Source: SHZI01 sp041396045 (GTDB lineage Bacteria; Pseudomonadota; Gammaproteobacteria; Steroidobacterales; GCA-2729495). From it: a DNA stretch of 64,000 nt. Within the stretch, counting starts at the first letter, position 1. The number at the start of each line of letters is the position of its first letter. The position numbers and the translations under genes were made by a program. The notes under the pieces are model-generated. The model searched no databases and was not told the DNA's origin. It saw nothing but the letters and a program-made list of their open reading frames with translations. Positions 16,118 through 24,672 of this stretch are shown here, one piece after another. The stretch lies in NCBI GenBank assembly GCA_041396045.1, contig JAWKZI010000010.1, positions 1-64,000 on the forward strand. The letters are read 5' to 3'.

Positions 16118-17278
16118 CTAAGGCTGTTCCTGCAGCCTGAGAACGTGGCACTTGAGGTAGCGGGTTTCTGCCAGTGCCAGAAGCACGGGGTGATCGCGTC
16201 CGGCACCACGGCGTTCTATAACCTGGGCATCACGCGAGGCGTCGGCAGCGGCCGCCTGCAACATGGTTTCAAAAGCTTGTTCGCTGATGTGGTAGCTGCA
16301 ACTCGCCGTGATCAGGTAGCCGCCAGGTGACAACAACTGCATGGCGCGCAGGTTCAGTTCCTTGTAGCCGCGCAAACCGGCAGAAATCGAGGCCTTGTTC
16401 TTCGCAAAGGCAGGCGGATCCAGCACGATGACATCGTAACGACGACCGGCATCGACCTCGGCGCGCAGAAACTCAAAGACATTCTGACAGGCTACCGTCA
16501 CATTACTAATGCCGTTGCGGGCTGCATTGGCAGTGATCTGTTCGCAAGCCGAAGCCGAGCTGTCGACAGCCGTTACGTGCGTCGCCTTGCGGGCCATCTG
16601 CAGTGCGAACCCGCCTGTGTAGCTGAAGCAATCGAGTACGCGCCCTCGCGCATAGCGTCCGGCAACCAGATGATTTTCGCGCTGATCAAGGAAGCTGCCG
16701 GTCTTCTGCCCGTGCTCCAGGCTCACGGCGAGGTCCAGCCGACCCTCCCGAATGATCACCGGATCCGGCACCTCGCCCCAGATCACGCCCTTCTCCAGCG
16801 GCAGCCCCTCCAGAGTCCGCACACTGGCATCCGAGCGATTCATGATGCCCTTGCAACCGAACTGCTCTACCAGCAGCGGAACCAGCAGTTCGCGCCGCCG
16901 TTCCATCGCCGGGATCAGGAATTGCACACTCAGATAGTCGCCATAGCGGTCAACAACCAGACCAGGCAAGCCATCACCGTCACCGTGGATGGCACGATAA
17001 CTGCTCTCTCCGGGTAGCAGCACCTGGCGCAGCGTTGCGGCGGCGCTGATACGCTTGCGAAAGAACGCAGCATCAACCGGCCGATCGTCCCGCGTGAGGC
17101 GCCTGAGCGTAATCTTCGACAGCAAAGAAACGCATGCGTGACCCAGAACCTTGCCGTCGGCGTCCTTGACCGCGGCAATATCGCCGCTGGCGACATCAGG
17201 CGGCAGACGGACATCCGATCGGAAAATCCACGGATGACCGGCGTGCCAGCGGGCGGCGCCGCGCACACTGATGCGCAC
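16118..17278 (-). CDS. rlmI: 23S rRNA (cytosine-C5) methyltransferase, RlmI family
   Basis: Class I SAM methyltransferase for rRNA, 386 residues, matching RlmI (m5C1962 of 23S rRNA). An N-terminal PUA-like domain starts ARWHAGHPWIFRSDV; a central EEHAD-type linker region contains QKTGSFLDQRENH; the Rossmann domain follows with VLDCFSYTGGFALQMA and the catalytic block VIVLDPPAFAKNK. Start ATG at 17278 is close to the family start, though an upstream GTG could add a few residues. Housekeeping gene, transcribed alone or with the gene at 17736 upstream. Confidence 0.93.
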   Translation of the reverse strand: MRISVRGAARWHAGHPWIFRSDVRLPPDVASGDIAAVKDADGKVLGHACVSLLSKITLRRLTRDDRPVDAAFFRKRISAAATLRQVLLPGESSYRAIHGDGDGLPGLVVDRYGDYLSVQFLIPAMERRRELLVPLLVEQFGCKGIMNRSDASVRTLEGLPLEKGVIWGEVPDPVIIREGRLDLAVSLEHGQKTGSFLDQRENHLVAGRYARGRVLDCFSYTGGFALQMARKATHVTAVDSSASACEQITANAARNGISNVTVACQNVFEFLRAEVDAGRRYDVIVLDPPAFAKNKASISAGLRGYKELNLRAMQLLSPGGYLITASCSYHISEQAFETMLQAAAADASRDAQVIERRGAGRDHPVLLALAETRYLKCHVLRLQEQP

Positions 17279-17325
17279 CGCCGAACCCTCTGCATTTGCG
17301 GGTGGCGATGCCTCGGCTATGGCCT

Positions 17326-17736
17326 TCAGCGGCTTTTCAATACGTCACGAATTTCAGTCAGCAGTTTCTGGTCGGGGGTTGGTCCCGGTGGCGGTGCCGG
17401 TGGCGCGGCTTTCATCATCTTGTTCATGGATCTCACCATCAGGAAAATGATGAACGCCAGAATGATGAAATCGAGAACGGAGTTGATAAAGCTGCCGTAC
17501 TGCAGAACCGGCGCTCCCGCATCTAGGGCTGCCTTCAGCGAGGGATAATCGCCATCGCCAAGGTTTATGTACAGGTTGCTGAAATCAACTTTGCCAAGCA
17601 GTTGCCCTACAACCGGCATGATCACGTCGTTGGTCAACGATGTGACGATTTTGCCGAAGGCTGCGCCAATGATTACGCCGACTGCGAGGTCCATGACATT
17701 GCCACGCAGGGCAACCGCTTTGAATTCCTTGAGCAT
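17326..17736 (-). CDS. mscL: Large-conductance mechanosensitive channel
   Basis: Homopentameric inner-membrane channel that opens on strong membrane tension during hypo-osmotic shock. 136 residues, the normal length. N-terminus MLKEFKAVALRGNVMDLAVG carries the S1 helix and the start of TM1; TM2 is SVLDFIILAFIIFLMVR; the cytoplasmic end KLLTEIRDVLK is the usual helical bundle. Start at 17736 has AGGAG six bases upstream; the longer frame to 17946 has no family similarity. Two MscS-type channels are encoded at the other end of the window. Confidence 0.96.
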   Translation of the reverse strand: MLKEFKAVALRGNVMDLAVGVIIGAAFGKIVTSLTNDVIMPVVGQLLGKVDFSNLYINLGDGDYPSLKAALDAGAPVLQYGSFINSVLDFIILAFIIFLMVRSMNKMMKAAPPAPPPGPTPDQKLLTEIRDVLKSR

Positions 17737-17808
17737 ATGGCTCTCCTGGCAGAGTGAATGAATCAGGCTACAGCGGTAGGGTAAGCTCAGCGCGAAGAGG
17801 AGCGCAAC

Positions 17809-20250
17809 ATGCAGGACTACGAAAAGCTCGGGGCATTCTATCTGGGCCGCCGCTGGATTCCGGCATCCGCTGGACAGGCCCGCGAACTGGGCGGCGAACT
17901 GGCCGAAGAACTCATCCTCTACGATTCCCCCGACCTCACCACGCATGCCGTCATTATCGGCATGACCGGCAGCGGCAAGACCGGCCTCGGCATTTCCCTG
18001 CTGGAAGAAGCCGCCATCGACAAGGTCCCGGTTATTGCGATAGATCCGAAGGGCGATCTGGGCAATCTGCTGCTGACATTTCCCGAACTCAAGCCGGCTG
18101 ACTTCGAACCCTGGGTTGATCCGGGCGCGGCTGCCGCCGCCAGTCAGTCGGTCAGCGAATTTGCCGCCGCCGAGGCTTCACGCTGGCGGCAGGGTCTTGC
18201 CGACTGGGGACAGGCACCGGAACGGATTGCGCGCCTGAAGGCCGCCGCAGACTTTGCGATCTACACGCCCGGAAGTACTGCCGGGATGCCCATCTCGGTG
18301 CTTGGGTCTTTCAAGGCTCCGCCGGAGCAACTCAAGGCAGATCCTGATCTGTATCGCCAGCATCTGCTGGGTCTGGTAACCGGTCTGCTGGCTCTGATCA
18401 GTATCGATGCGGATCCGCTGACCAGTCGTGAACACATCCTGCTTTCCGCAGTCCTTGATCACCAGTGGCAGGCCGGGCAGAGCCCGGATCTGCCGGCACT
18501 GATCGGGGCTGTACAGAATCCCGGCATGTCGAAAATCGGCGTGCTCGACGTTGACACTTTTTATCCGCCCAAAGAGCGCTTCACCCTGGCCATGCGTCTG
18601 AACAATCTGCTCGCGGCGCCCGGTTTCCAGGCCTGGACCGAGGGCCAGCCACTGGATGCGGGCGCACTGCTGTTCAGTCCTGACGGTCGACCACGCGTAT
18701 CCGTATTGACGATTGCCCACCTCAGTGATTCGGAACGGATGTTCTTTGTCACTCTGCTGCTGAATGCGCTGGTCGCCTGGATGCGCACCCAGCCTGGCAC
18801 GTCGTCCCTCCGTGCAATCCTGTACATGGACGAGGTCGCGGGTTATCTGCCCCCGGTGGCCGCACCGCCTTCCAAGGCCTTGATGCTGACGCTACTGAAA
18901 CAGGCCCGCGCTTTCGGAGTCGGCGTCGTACTGTCGACCCAGAATCCGGTCGACCTCGACTACAAGGCACTGTCCAATGCGGGTACCTGGTTCATTGGAC
19001 GATTGCAGACCGACGGCGACCGCCAACGGGTACGCGACGGACTGAAGTCTGCAGCGGCAATGACCGCGCTCGATGGCAACAACCTGGATTCGATCCTGGC
19101 TGGACTCGGCAAGCGAACTTTCCTCATGCACAACGTGCACGAAAAGGCACCGGTCCTGATGCAGACGCGGTGGGTCATGTCCTATCTGCGCGGGCCCCTC
19201 ACCCGCGACGATATACGGCGACTGTCTGTGGCAGCGGCACCCGCATCGACGCCGGAATCTGCGTCAGCGACCCCTGATTCAGGGAAGCCGACACCAACAA
19301 CACCGGCATCGTCACCTCCATCCGCTTCCGGGGGCACCCGACCGCTGGTTCCTCCTGGAGTACCAGAACGATTTGCCGTGCATGGCGGAAATTCCGGTAC
19401 AGCTGAAAAGCTGGTTTATCAGCCGCAGTTGCTGGGCATTGCACGCCTCAGCTGGGTCAGTGCCCGCTACGGGATCAACATACAACGGGATCTGGTCGTC
19501 GGTCTTCCGGTTGGACCGGATACGGATCGACGACAGATCGACTGGCGACAGGCCGAAGTGGCAGAAATCGATCTGGCCTCATTGACCGAAACGCCGGCCG
19601 CCGGCGCTGCGTTTGCCGATTTGCCACCTTTGCTGACTCAAGCTGCAACGCTGAAGTTCGCGCAGCAACAGTTCGACCACTGGTTGCGCACTGAACAGGC
19701 TCTCGTGTTGCGCCGAAGTCCGTCACTGAAGCTCGTTTCAAACCCGGATGAATCGGAAGGCGAATTTCGTGCCCGCCTGCAACTCAAAGCCAGGGAAGCG
19801 CGGGACGAAGCCGCCGCCGCTTTACGTACGAAATATGCCAGCCAGAATGCCAGCCTTGAAGAGCGCTTGCGCCGCGCCCAACAGGCCGAGCAGCGGGAAC
19901 AGGAGCAGGCCACGGGCTCCAAAATTGATGCAGCCTTGTCGGTTGGCACCGCGGTGCTCGGCGCGATATTCGGTCGGCGAAAGCTGTCTACCACCTCCAC
20001 CAGTCGTATCACTGCAGCCATGCGCAAGGCCGGCAACGTACAGCGGCAAACTGGTGATGTATCCCGCGCAGCCGAGACGGTTGCCCAACGCGAGGCCGAA
20101 CTACAGGAACTTAACGATTGCCTTCAGCGGGACATCAGTGCGCTCGACGAAACCTTTGACGCCCAGAAAGAAGTTCTGGAAGAAATCACCCTGCGACCAA
20201 AGTCTGCCGACATCAATGTCCGCTTCTGTGGCCTGGCGTGGCTGGCGTAG
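17809..20250 (+). CDS. HerA-like P-loop ATPase with C-terminal coiled coil
   Basis: An 813-residue ATPase of the HerA/FtsK-like (DUF853/DUF87) group. Walker A is VIIGMTGSGKTGLGI (about residue 48-62), with IDPKGDLGNLL just after it; Walker B is LYMDEVAGYLPP near residue 345; a sensor block VVLSTQNPVDLDYKAL follows. A Ser/Pro/Thr-rich linker at about 475-520 separates it from a second part ending in a long charged coiled coil (residues 640-800) interrupted by a small hydrophobic/Gly patch (SVGTAVLGAIFG). Pumps or translocates DNA or protein by analogy; not known. No NurA, Sir2 or other defence partner lies beside it. RBS GAGGAG before the ATG. Confidence 0.82.
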   Translation: MQDYEKLGAFYLGRRWIPASAGQARELGGELAEELILYDSPDLTTHAVIIGMTGSGKTGLGISLLEEAAIDKVPVIAIDPKGDLGNLLLTFPELKPADFEPWVDPGAAAAASQSVSEFAAAEASRWRQGLADWGQAPERIARLKAAADFAIYTPGSTAGMPISVLGSFKAPPEQLKADPDLYRQHLLGLVTGLLALISIDADPLTSREHILLSAVLDHQWQAGQSPDLPALIGAVQNPGMSKIGVLDVDTFYPPKERFTLAMRLNNLLAAPGFQAWTEGQPLDAGALLFSPDGRPRVSVLTIAHLSDSERMFFVTLLLNALVAWMRTQPGTSSLRAILYMDEVAGYLPPVAAPPSKALMLTLLKQARAFGVGVVLSTQNPVDLDYKALSNAGTWFIGRLQTDGDRQRVRDGLKSAAAMTALDGNNLDSILAGLGKRTFLMHNVHEKAPVLMQTRWVMSYLRGPLTRDDIRRLSVAAAPASTPESASATPDSGKPTPTTPASSPPSASGGTRPLVPPGVPERFAVHGGNSGTAEKLVYQPQLLGIARLSWVSARYGINIQRDLVVGLPVGPDTDRRQIDWRQAEVAEIDLASLTETPAAGAAFADLPPLLTQAATLKFAQQQFDHWLRTEQALVLRRSPSLKLVSNPDESEGEFRARLQLKAREARDEAAAALRTKYASQNASLEERLRRAQQAEQREQEQATGSKIDAALSVGTAVLGAIFGRRKLSTTSTSRITAAMRKAGNVQRQTGDVSRAAETVAQREAELQELNDCLQRDISALDETFDAQKEVLEEITLRPKSADINVRFCGLAWLA

Positions 20251-20257
20251 CCGGCAG

Positions 20258-20845
20258 CTACTGACCCAGCGGGAACCCGTACATGATGGAGGTCGTCAAC
20301 ACCCACCATGAATTGGCGAATTCGATATCCACAAACTCCGCCTCCACGCGCAGATGTACCCGTTGCGTGCCACGGAAGTCGAGGCCTATGCCCCAGATCA
20401 GGTCGTCGCCATCCTGTTTCGCGACAAACGGTGAACCTTCAAGCTCCGCGCGGCTGTCCCAGCGAAGCATGCCAACGCGGGCAAATGCAGCCAGTTCCTT
20501 GTTAACCGGGTAGCGCCCCATCAATGTCAGATCGTAGCCACTGGTCTTCACGCCTTCATTGAGACTCGGCTGCCCGAACTGCACTGCGATCTGGTCGTTG
20601 ACCGTGCCGAAATTGATAAACCCTGTTTCCAGTGCCACATACTTTCCATAACGAAAGCCGACAAATTGGCGGGTGGCCAGTGCCGCACCCTCGAAGTCGA
20701 TGGTGTCTATCTTGAATGTGGAATACCCGATACCGACCCCTCCGTAGGCCTCGGATTCGGCATGAGCCAGCGAGGAAGTCAGCGCCAGTACGGGCAGCAC
20801 CAGCACCAGAACGGGCAACATTGAAGCCTTTGTCAGGCGCGTCAT
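20258..20845 (-). CDS. Outer-membrane beta-barrel protein
   Basis: A 195-residue exported protein. The signal peptide ends around SSLAHA. The mature chain alternates aromatic and glycine-rich strands (YGGVGIGYSTFKI, GFRYGKYVALETGFINFG, WGIGLDFRG, VLTTSIMYGF), the pattern of an eight-stranded OmpA/OmpW-like barrel. It ends in FPLGQ and lacks a C-terminal aromatic residue. Its stop faces the ATPase stop eight bases away. No specific function can be assigned. Confidence 0.75.
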   Translation of the reverse strand: MTRLTKASMLPVLVLVLPVLALTSSLAHAESEAYGGVGIGYSTFKIDTIDFEGAALATRQFVGFRYGKYVALETGFINFGTVNDQIAVQFGQPSLNEGVKTSGYDLTLMGRYPVNKELAAFARVGMLRWDSRAELEGSPFVAKQDGDDLIWGIGLDFRGTQRVHLRVEAEFVDIEFANSWWVLTTSIMYGFPLGQ

Positions 20846-20926
20846 CTGATTCTCCGGGCTTTCACTACGCGGAAGCCTAGCAGTTTAGCGATACCACGTC
20901 CGGGGCGTCGGCTATAGTGCTGGCCC

Positions 20927-22216
20927 ATGCAAACATCCTCCCACAAAATCTTCTACGGCTGGTACGTCGCGGTGGCCTGTGGCATTGGTCTGGCCTGTGG
21001 CCTCGCCAGCGTGATCACAGCGACTTTCTCCATTTTTCTGGGCCCGCTACAGGCCGAGTTCGGCTGGACCCAGTCGCAGGTTTTCACCGGACTGATGCTG
21101 GTAACCGCCGCCGTTACCATCGCCTCGCCATTCATCGGCGCCCTTGTAGACCGCTTCGGAGCGAAGCGCATGATTATCGTCGGCTTCCTCCTCGAGGGCG
21201 CCGTAATTGCTTCCTTTGCGACTCAGACCGAGTCACTCGCGGCATTCTATGGCCGCTATGTGGCCCTGGCGATCCTTGGTCTGGGTACCACTCATGTCGC
21301 GTTTGCGCGCGTTATCGCGGTGTGGTTTGACCGGCGACGTGGTCTGGCGCTGGGGCTGACTCTGGCAGGTCTGGGTCTGGGCGGCATTGTCTGGCCGCTG
21401 TTGTCCCAGTGGGCCATCGGCGAATTTGGCTGGCGAATTGCTTATGTCATCGTGGCCTTGTCAGTCGCCACCGTGGGCATACTTTCCATCGGGCTGGTAG
21501 TCCGGGAATCACCCGGGACCATGGGACTGCACCCGGACGGCGTGGCACCTGATCCGGCACCACTTTCAAAGGCGGCAACGGGCAGCGATCGACCGATCAC
21601 CCTGCCTGCCAGTGAAGCTGGTTTTACGCTGGCAGAGACCATGCGCCAGGGCCATTTCTGGTTGATGCTTGCAGCCTTCCTGTTGGTGGGCATGGCCGTG
21701 CAGAGCCTGATTCTGCATCTGGTGCCAATGCTGATCATGCGTGATGTGGAGCCAATGCGGGCTGCGCAGGCGCAGTCGATGGTGGCAGCTGCACTGATTG
21801 TTGGCCGCCTCTCGGCCGGCATAATGATGGACCACTTTTTCGCACCCCGGGTCGCAATCGCCTTTCTGGTCGGGCCTATCGTCGGCATCATCATGCTGGC
21901 ATCAGGCGCCAGCGGCACGGGCGCCTTTCTGGCCGGCATGCTGACGGGACTGGCGGCCGGCGCCGAAGTAGACGTTACGGCCTACCTTGCCAGCCGTTAT
22001 TTTGGCCTGAAGTATTTCAGCCGGATCTATGCCTGGTACTACAGCGCGTATTCGGCCGGCGCAGGCTTCGGACCACTGCTCACCGCCTGGGCGGTAGAGC
22101 GCTACGGCGACTACACCGAAGTTCTCTACCTGCATGCCGGACTGCTGGTGCTGGCGGCATTGCTGTTGAGCCGACTGGGACCCTACCCCAAGGCATTCGG
22201 CAGACCCAACGCGTAG
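20927..22216 (+). CDS. MFS transporter, OFA (oxalate/formate antiporter)-like
   Basis: A 429-residue major facilitator with twelve predicted helices in two six-helix halves. The N-terminus YGWYVAVACGIGLACG and the loop 2-3 motif GALVDRFGAKRMI are typical of the oxalate:formate antiporter/monocarboxylate group. The central loop (residues 195-225) is short and charged. Likely moves small organic anions; substrate not predictable. Single gene followed by the repeat region. Confidence 0.88.
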   Translation: MQTSSHKIFYGWYVAVACGIGLACGLASVITATFSIFLGPLQAEFGWTQSQVFTGLMLVTAAVTIASPFIGALVDRFGAKRMIIVGFLLEGAVIASFATQTESLAAFYGRYVALAILGLGTTHVAFARVIAVWFDRRRGLALGLTLAGLGLGGIVWPLLSQWAIGEFGWRIAYVIVALSVATVGILSIGLVVRESPGTMGLHPDGVAPDPAPLSKAATGSDRPITLPASEAGFTLAETMRQGHFWLMLAAFLLVGMAVQSLILHLVPMLIMRDVEPMRAAQAQSMVAAALIVGRLSAGIMMDHFFAPRVAIAFLVGPIVGIIMLASGASGTGAFLAGMLTGLAAGAEVDVTAYLASRYFGLKYFSRIYAWYYSAYSAGAGFGPLLTAWAVERYGDYTEVLYLHAGLLVLAALLLSRLGPYPKAFGRPNA

Positions 22217-22243
22217 CGCAGTCGGCTGCGCTCAACCTCTATT

Positions 22244-22594
22244 GCACTCCGTAGCCCGCGGCATCCCGGCGGGAAATCCCTTCCGCCTGGCGTGCGGCAT
22301 GCCTTTTCGGCGGAAGTGACACCCGCCACGCTGCCGCTCGCTGTGGGGGGATTGAAGTCCTATCGACACTGACGACAACACGATGCCCCTCGCTGCAGCG
22401 GGACGGCGGTGAGTGGGGTATCGCGGGTGTGGAAGGCAAGGCGGGCAGGAAGCCCGCCGCAGACTGAGTCAAGTGAGCGCAGGCCATGGACGGCCGTAGC
22501 GAACGTCCCGCGATATCCCACTCACCGACGGCACGCGGGCCACGGAGTACGTCCCGAATTGAGCGCGGCCGGGATGCCGCGGGCTACGGAGTGC
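22244..22594. repeat. Outer 27-bp perfect inverted repeat in a 350-bp intergenic element
   Basis: Left arm 22244-22270 and right arm 22568-22594 are perfect reverse complements (starting gcactccgtagcccgcgg). They enclose the smaller palindrome at 22407-22527, giving a nested structure that fills most of the 452-bp gap between the MFS gene and regA. No ORF with coding character lies inside. Could be a non-autonomous mobile element or a REP-like cluster. Confidence 0.65.
22407..22527 (+). repeat. Palindromic intergenic repeat, copy C
   Basis: Arms 22407-22427 and 22507-22527 pair at 20 of 21 positions (cggtgagtggggtatcgcggg). The core shares GGCGGGCAGGA (22440-22450), AGCCCGCC, AGGCCATGGA and GGCCGTAGCGAACG (22492-22505) with copy A in the same order. 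The arms are unlike those of copies A and B. Confidence 0.7.
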
Positions 22595-22668
22595 GACACG
22601 CGGACCACGAAGCGCGATCGCGGTTCGAGCACGCCCTCAGTTGCCAATACAGGCTGCGTTGGCTGCCC

Positions 22669-23199
22669 CTACCGTCGGACGGGGTGCTTCTGCAGTTTCC
22701 GCTGAAGTGTGCGGCGGTGGATTCCCAGAGAGCGTGCCGTGGCGGAAATGTTGCCGTGATTCTCGGTCAATACGCGCTGAATATGCTCCCACTCCACGCG
22801 CTTGACCGACAGCGGACGAGTACTCAATGGCGGCGATGCTGTCGCGTCGGCATCGGATGCGGTCAGCGCCGCGATGATCGTGTCGATATCCGCAGGCTTG
22901 GTCAGGTACTGGCTGGCTCCCAGTTTCACGGCTTCCACGGCCGTGGCGATGCTGCCGTAGCCGGTGAGTACCACTGTACGTGCCGGCCGCGGGCCACGCG
23001 TCAGCAACGGAATGATGTCCAGACCTGATCCGGTGCCGATGCGCAGGTCTACAACCGCTGCATCCGGCGGTGCGGCCTTGATCGCTGCCGCAGCATCTTC
23101 ACAGGTCAGAGCCAGGGTTACGTCCATGCCACGCCGGCGCAGTGCCCCTGCCAGCACATCGCTGAATACCGGGTCGTCCTCCACTACCAGAATCCTCAA
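22669..23199 (-). CDS. regA: Redox response regulator, RegA/PrrA/ActR family
   Basis: Response regulator of the global redox system that controls respiration, carbon and nitrogen assimilation. The receiver domain starts RILVVEDDPVFSDVL, with the phospho-acceptor in AAVVDLRIGTGSGLD. The C-terminal Fis-type helix-turn-helix NISATARSLGIHRRTLQRKL is the RegA signature. I choose TTG at 23199: it overlaps the RegB stop (TTGA), has GGAGG seven bases upstream, and gives 176 residues, the normal length. An in-frame start at 23253 would add 18 atypical residues and lie inside regB. Co-translated with regB. Confidence 0.9.
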   Translation of the reverse strand: MRILVVEDDPVFSDVLAGALRRRGMDVTLALTCEDAAAAIKAAPPDAAVVDLRIGTGSGLDIIPLLTRGPRPARTVVLTGYGSIATAVEAVKLGASQYLTKPADIDTIIAALTASDADATASPPLSTRPLSVKRVEWEHIQRVLTENHGNISATARSLGIHRRTLQRKLQKHPVRR

Positions 23200-24545
23200 G
23201 TCACTACCTCCTTCCGTACGTCGCTGATCAGCGGCAGCGGCAATCGCATCCATACCGTCGCGCCGCCCTCATCATTGTTGGCAGCTTCAAGGCTGCCTCC
23301 TGCCTGCGATATTGCTGCCTGGGACAAAAACAGGCCCAGACCCAGCCCGCCCGGCTTGGTCGACACGCCGATTCGCTCCAGCGACCCCGGTTGACCGGTT
23401 TTCAGGCCGCCACCGCGATCAAGCACGGCGATATTGAGTTCGCTGTCGGTCCAGCCATATTGGACCTTTACGTAGCCAGGCGATGCATCTACCGCGTTGT
23501 GCAGGATATTCAACAGTGCCTGACGTACCGTTCGCTCGGCAAACATCATGGGTGGTGTGCCGCTGGCTGTTGGCCGGTTAACGGTCACAATCGAGCCTGG
23601 CCGCAGCCGGCGGACTTCTGAAGTCGTCTGGCGAACGAACACGTCCAGTCTGAGACGTTCGGCAGACTCGGCACGTGCTACACCAGCAGAAGCCGATATG
23701 ACCGATAGCGCCTCCTTGCAGCGGTTGATCTGGTCGCGAAGGATGCCCAGATCACGATGGAGTCCCGGCCAGGCCTTGGCGGGATACTCACGGGCTATTT
23801 CACCGGTAACTACCGCCATGGTGGCCAATGGCGTACTCAACTCGTGAGCAGCACCGGCCGCGAGTGTGGCCACGGCAACAACGCGTTCATCGCGTAGTGC
23901 GGACTCGCGCAACAGGGCAAGGTACTGGTCCCGCTCACGCACTGTCACCGCCATGGCCGAAACAAAGATGGCAATAATTGCGCTCACGACCAGAAACCCC
24001 ACCCACATGCCTATCGCATGCAGATCCATGGCGGAGCGTGTATGAAGATTGATGAACTCCGGAACCTCAACCCGCCAAAGCATCAGCAGACTGTAGCTAC
24101 CCGCGCCGATAGCGGCGATGGACCACGTATAGACCTGTGGCAGGGCCGCGGCAGATATTGCCATCGGCAGCAGATAGAAAAATACAAAGGGATTCGACGC
24201 ACCGCCCGAGTAGTAGAGAATACTGGTCAGAGCCACGATGTCAGCCAGCAGTTGCACGAAAAACTCGCGGTCGGTTATCTGCGGGTTTGTCCTGTGCCGG
24301 TACCACACGAGGAAGTTAAAGAGCACCAGCGTAGCGACAATGAGTAACAGCCGCCCGGTGGGCACATGAAGTCCGTAAATCTGCTTCGCCAGCACCAGGC
24401 ATAATGCCGAGCCGGGTACTGCAATCATCCGGATCCAGATCAGTCGCCGGACGTTCAGCACAGCTGGCGGAACTCCGCCCAGTGAAGTCTCGCGGGGTGG
24501 TGACTCCGGGGCAGAATCTGTGGAAATTTGCTGTGCTGCGGTCAT
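23196..24545 (-). CDS. regB: Redox sensor histidine kinase, RegB/PrrB family
   Basis: Membrane kinase that senses the redox state of the quinone pool and phosphorylates RegA. 449 residues from ATG 24545 (GGAGG five bases upstream). Six helices occupy residues 33-200; the quinone-binding signature GGASNPF is at 114-120. The H-box AAGAAHELSTPLATM places the phospho-His at 234. Cys276 in INRCKEAL lies where the redox-active cysteine of Rhodobacter RegB sits (inference by position). The ATPase domain has NILHNAVDA and GGLGLGLFLS. Together with RegA it indicates an organism that switches respiratory modes. Confidence 0.92.
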   Translation of the reverse strand: MTAAQQISTDSAPESPPRETSLGGVPPAVLNVRRLIWIRMIAVPGSALCLVLAKQIYGLHVPTGRLLLIVATLVLFNFLVWYRHRTNPQITDREFFVQLLADIVALTSILYYSGGASNPFVFFYLLPMAISAAALPQVYTWSIAAIGAGSYSLLMLWRVEVPEFINLHTRSAMDLHAIGMWVGFLVVSAIIAIFVSAMAVTVRERDQYLALLRESALRDERVVAVATLAAGAAHELSTPLATMAVVTGEIAREYPAKAWPGLHRDLGILRDQINRCKEALSVISASAGVARAESAERLRLDVFVRQTTSEVRRLRPGSIVTVNRPTASGTPPMMFAERTVRQALLNILHNAVDASPGYVKVQYGWTDSELNIAVLDRGGGLKTGQPGSLERIGVSTKPGGLGLGLFLSQAAISQAGGSLEAANNDEGGATVWMRLPLPLISDVRKEVVT

Positions 24546-24672
24546 CTGACCCTCCAAGGCCGCTGCCGATGATATCGATTCTAGGCGGTCAGGCCCGTCT
24601 GCGCCCGGTTGCGGACCGCTGGTAGTGCAAAACGCGGCCGTGACACGATGACGCAGCGCCGGTTGCAGCAGT

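Noticed and set aside
17809..20250. HerA-like ATPase considered as part of an anti-phage defence system
   Set aside because: No nuclease, Sir2 or DUF4297 partner on either side; neighbours are mscL and a beta-barrel gene.
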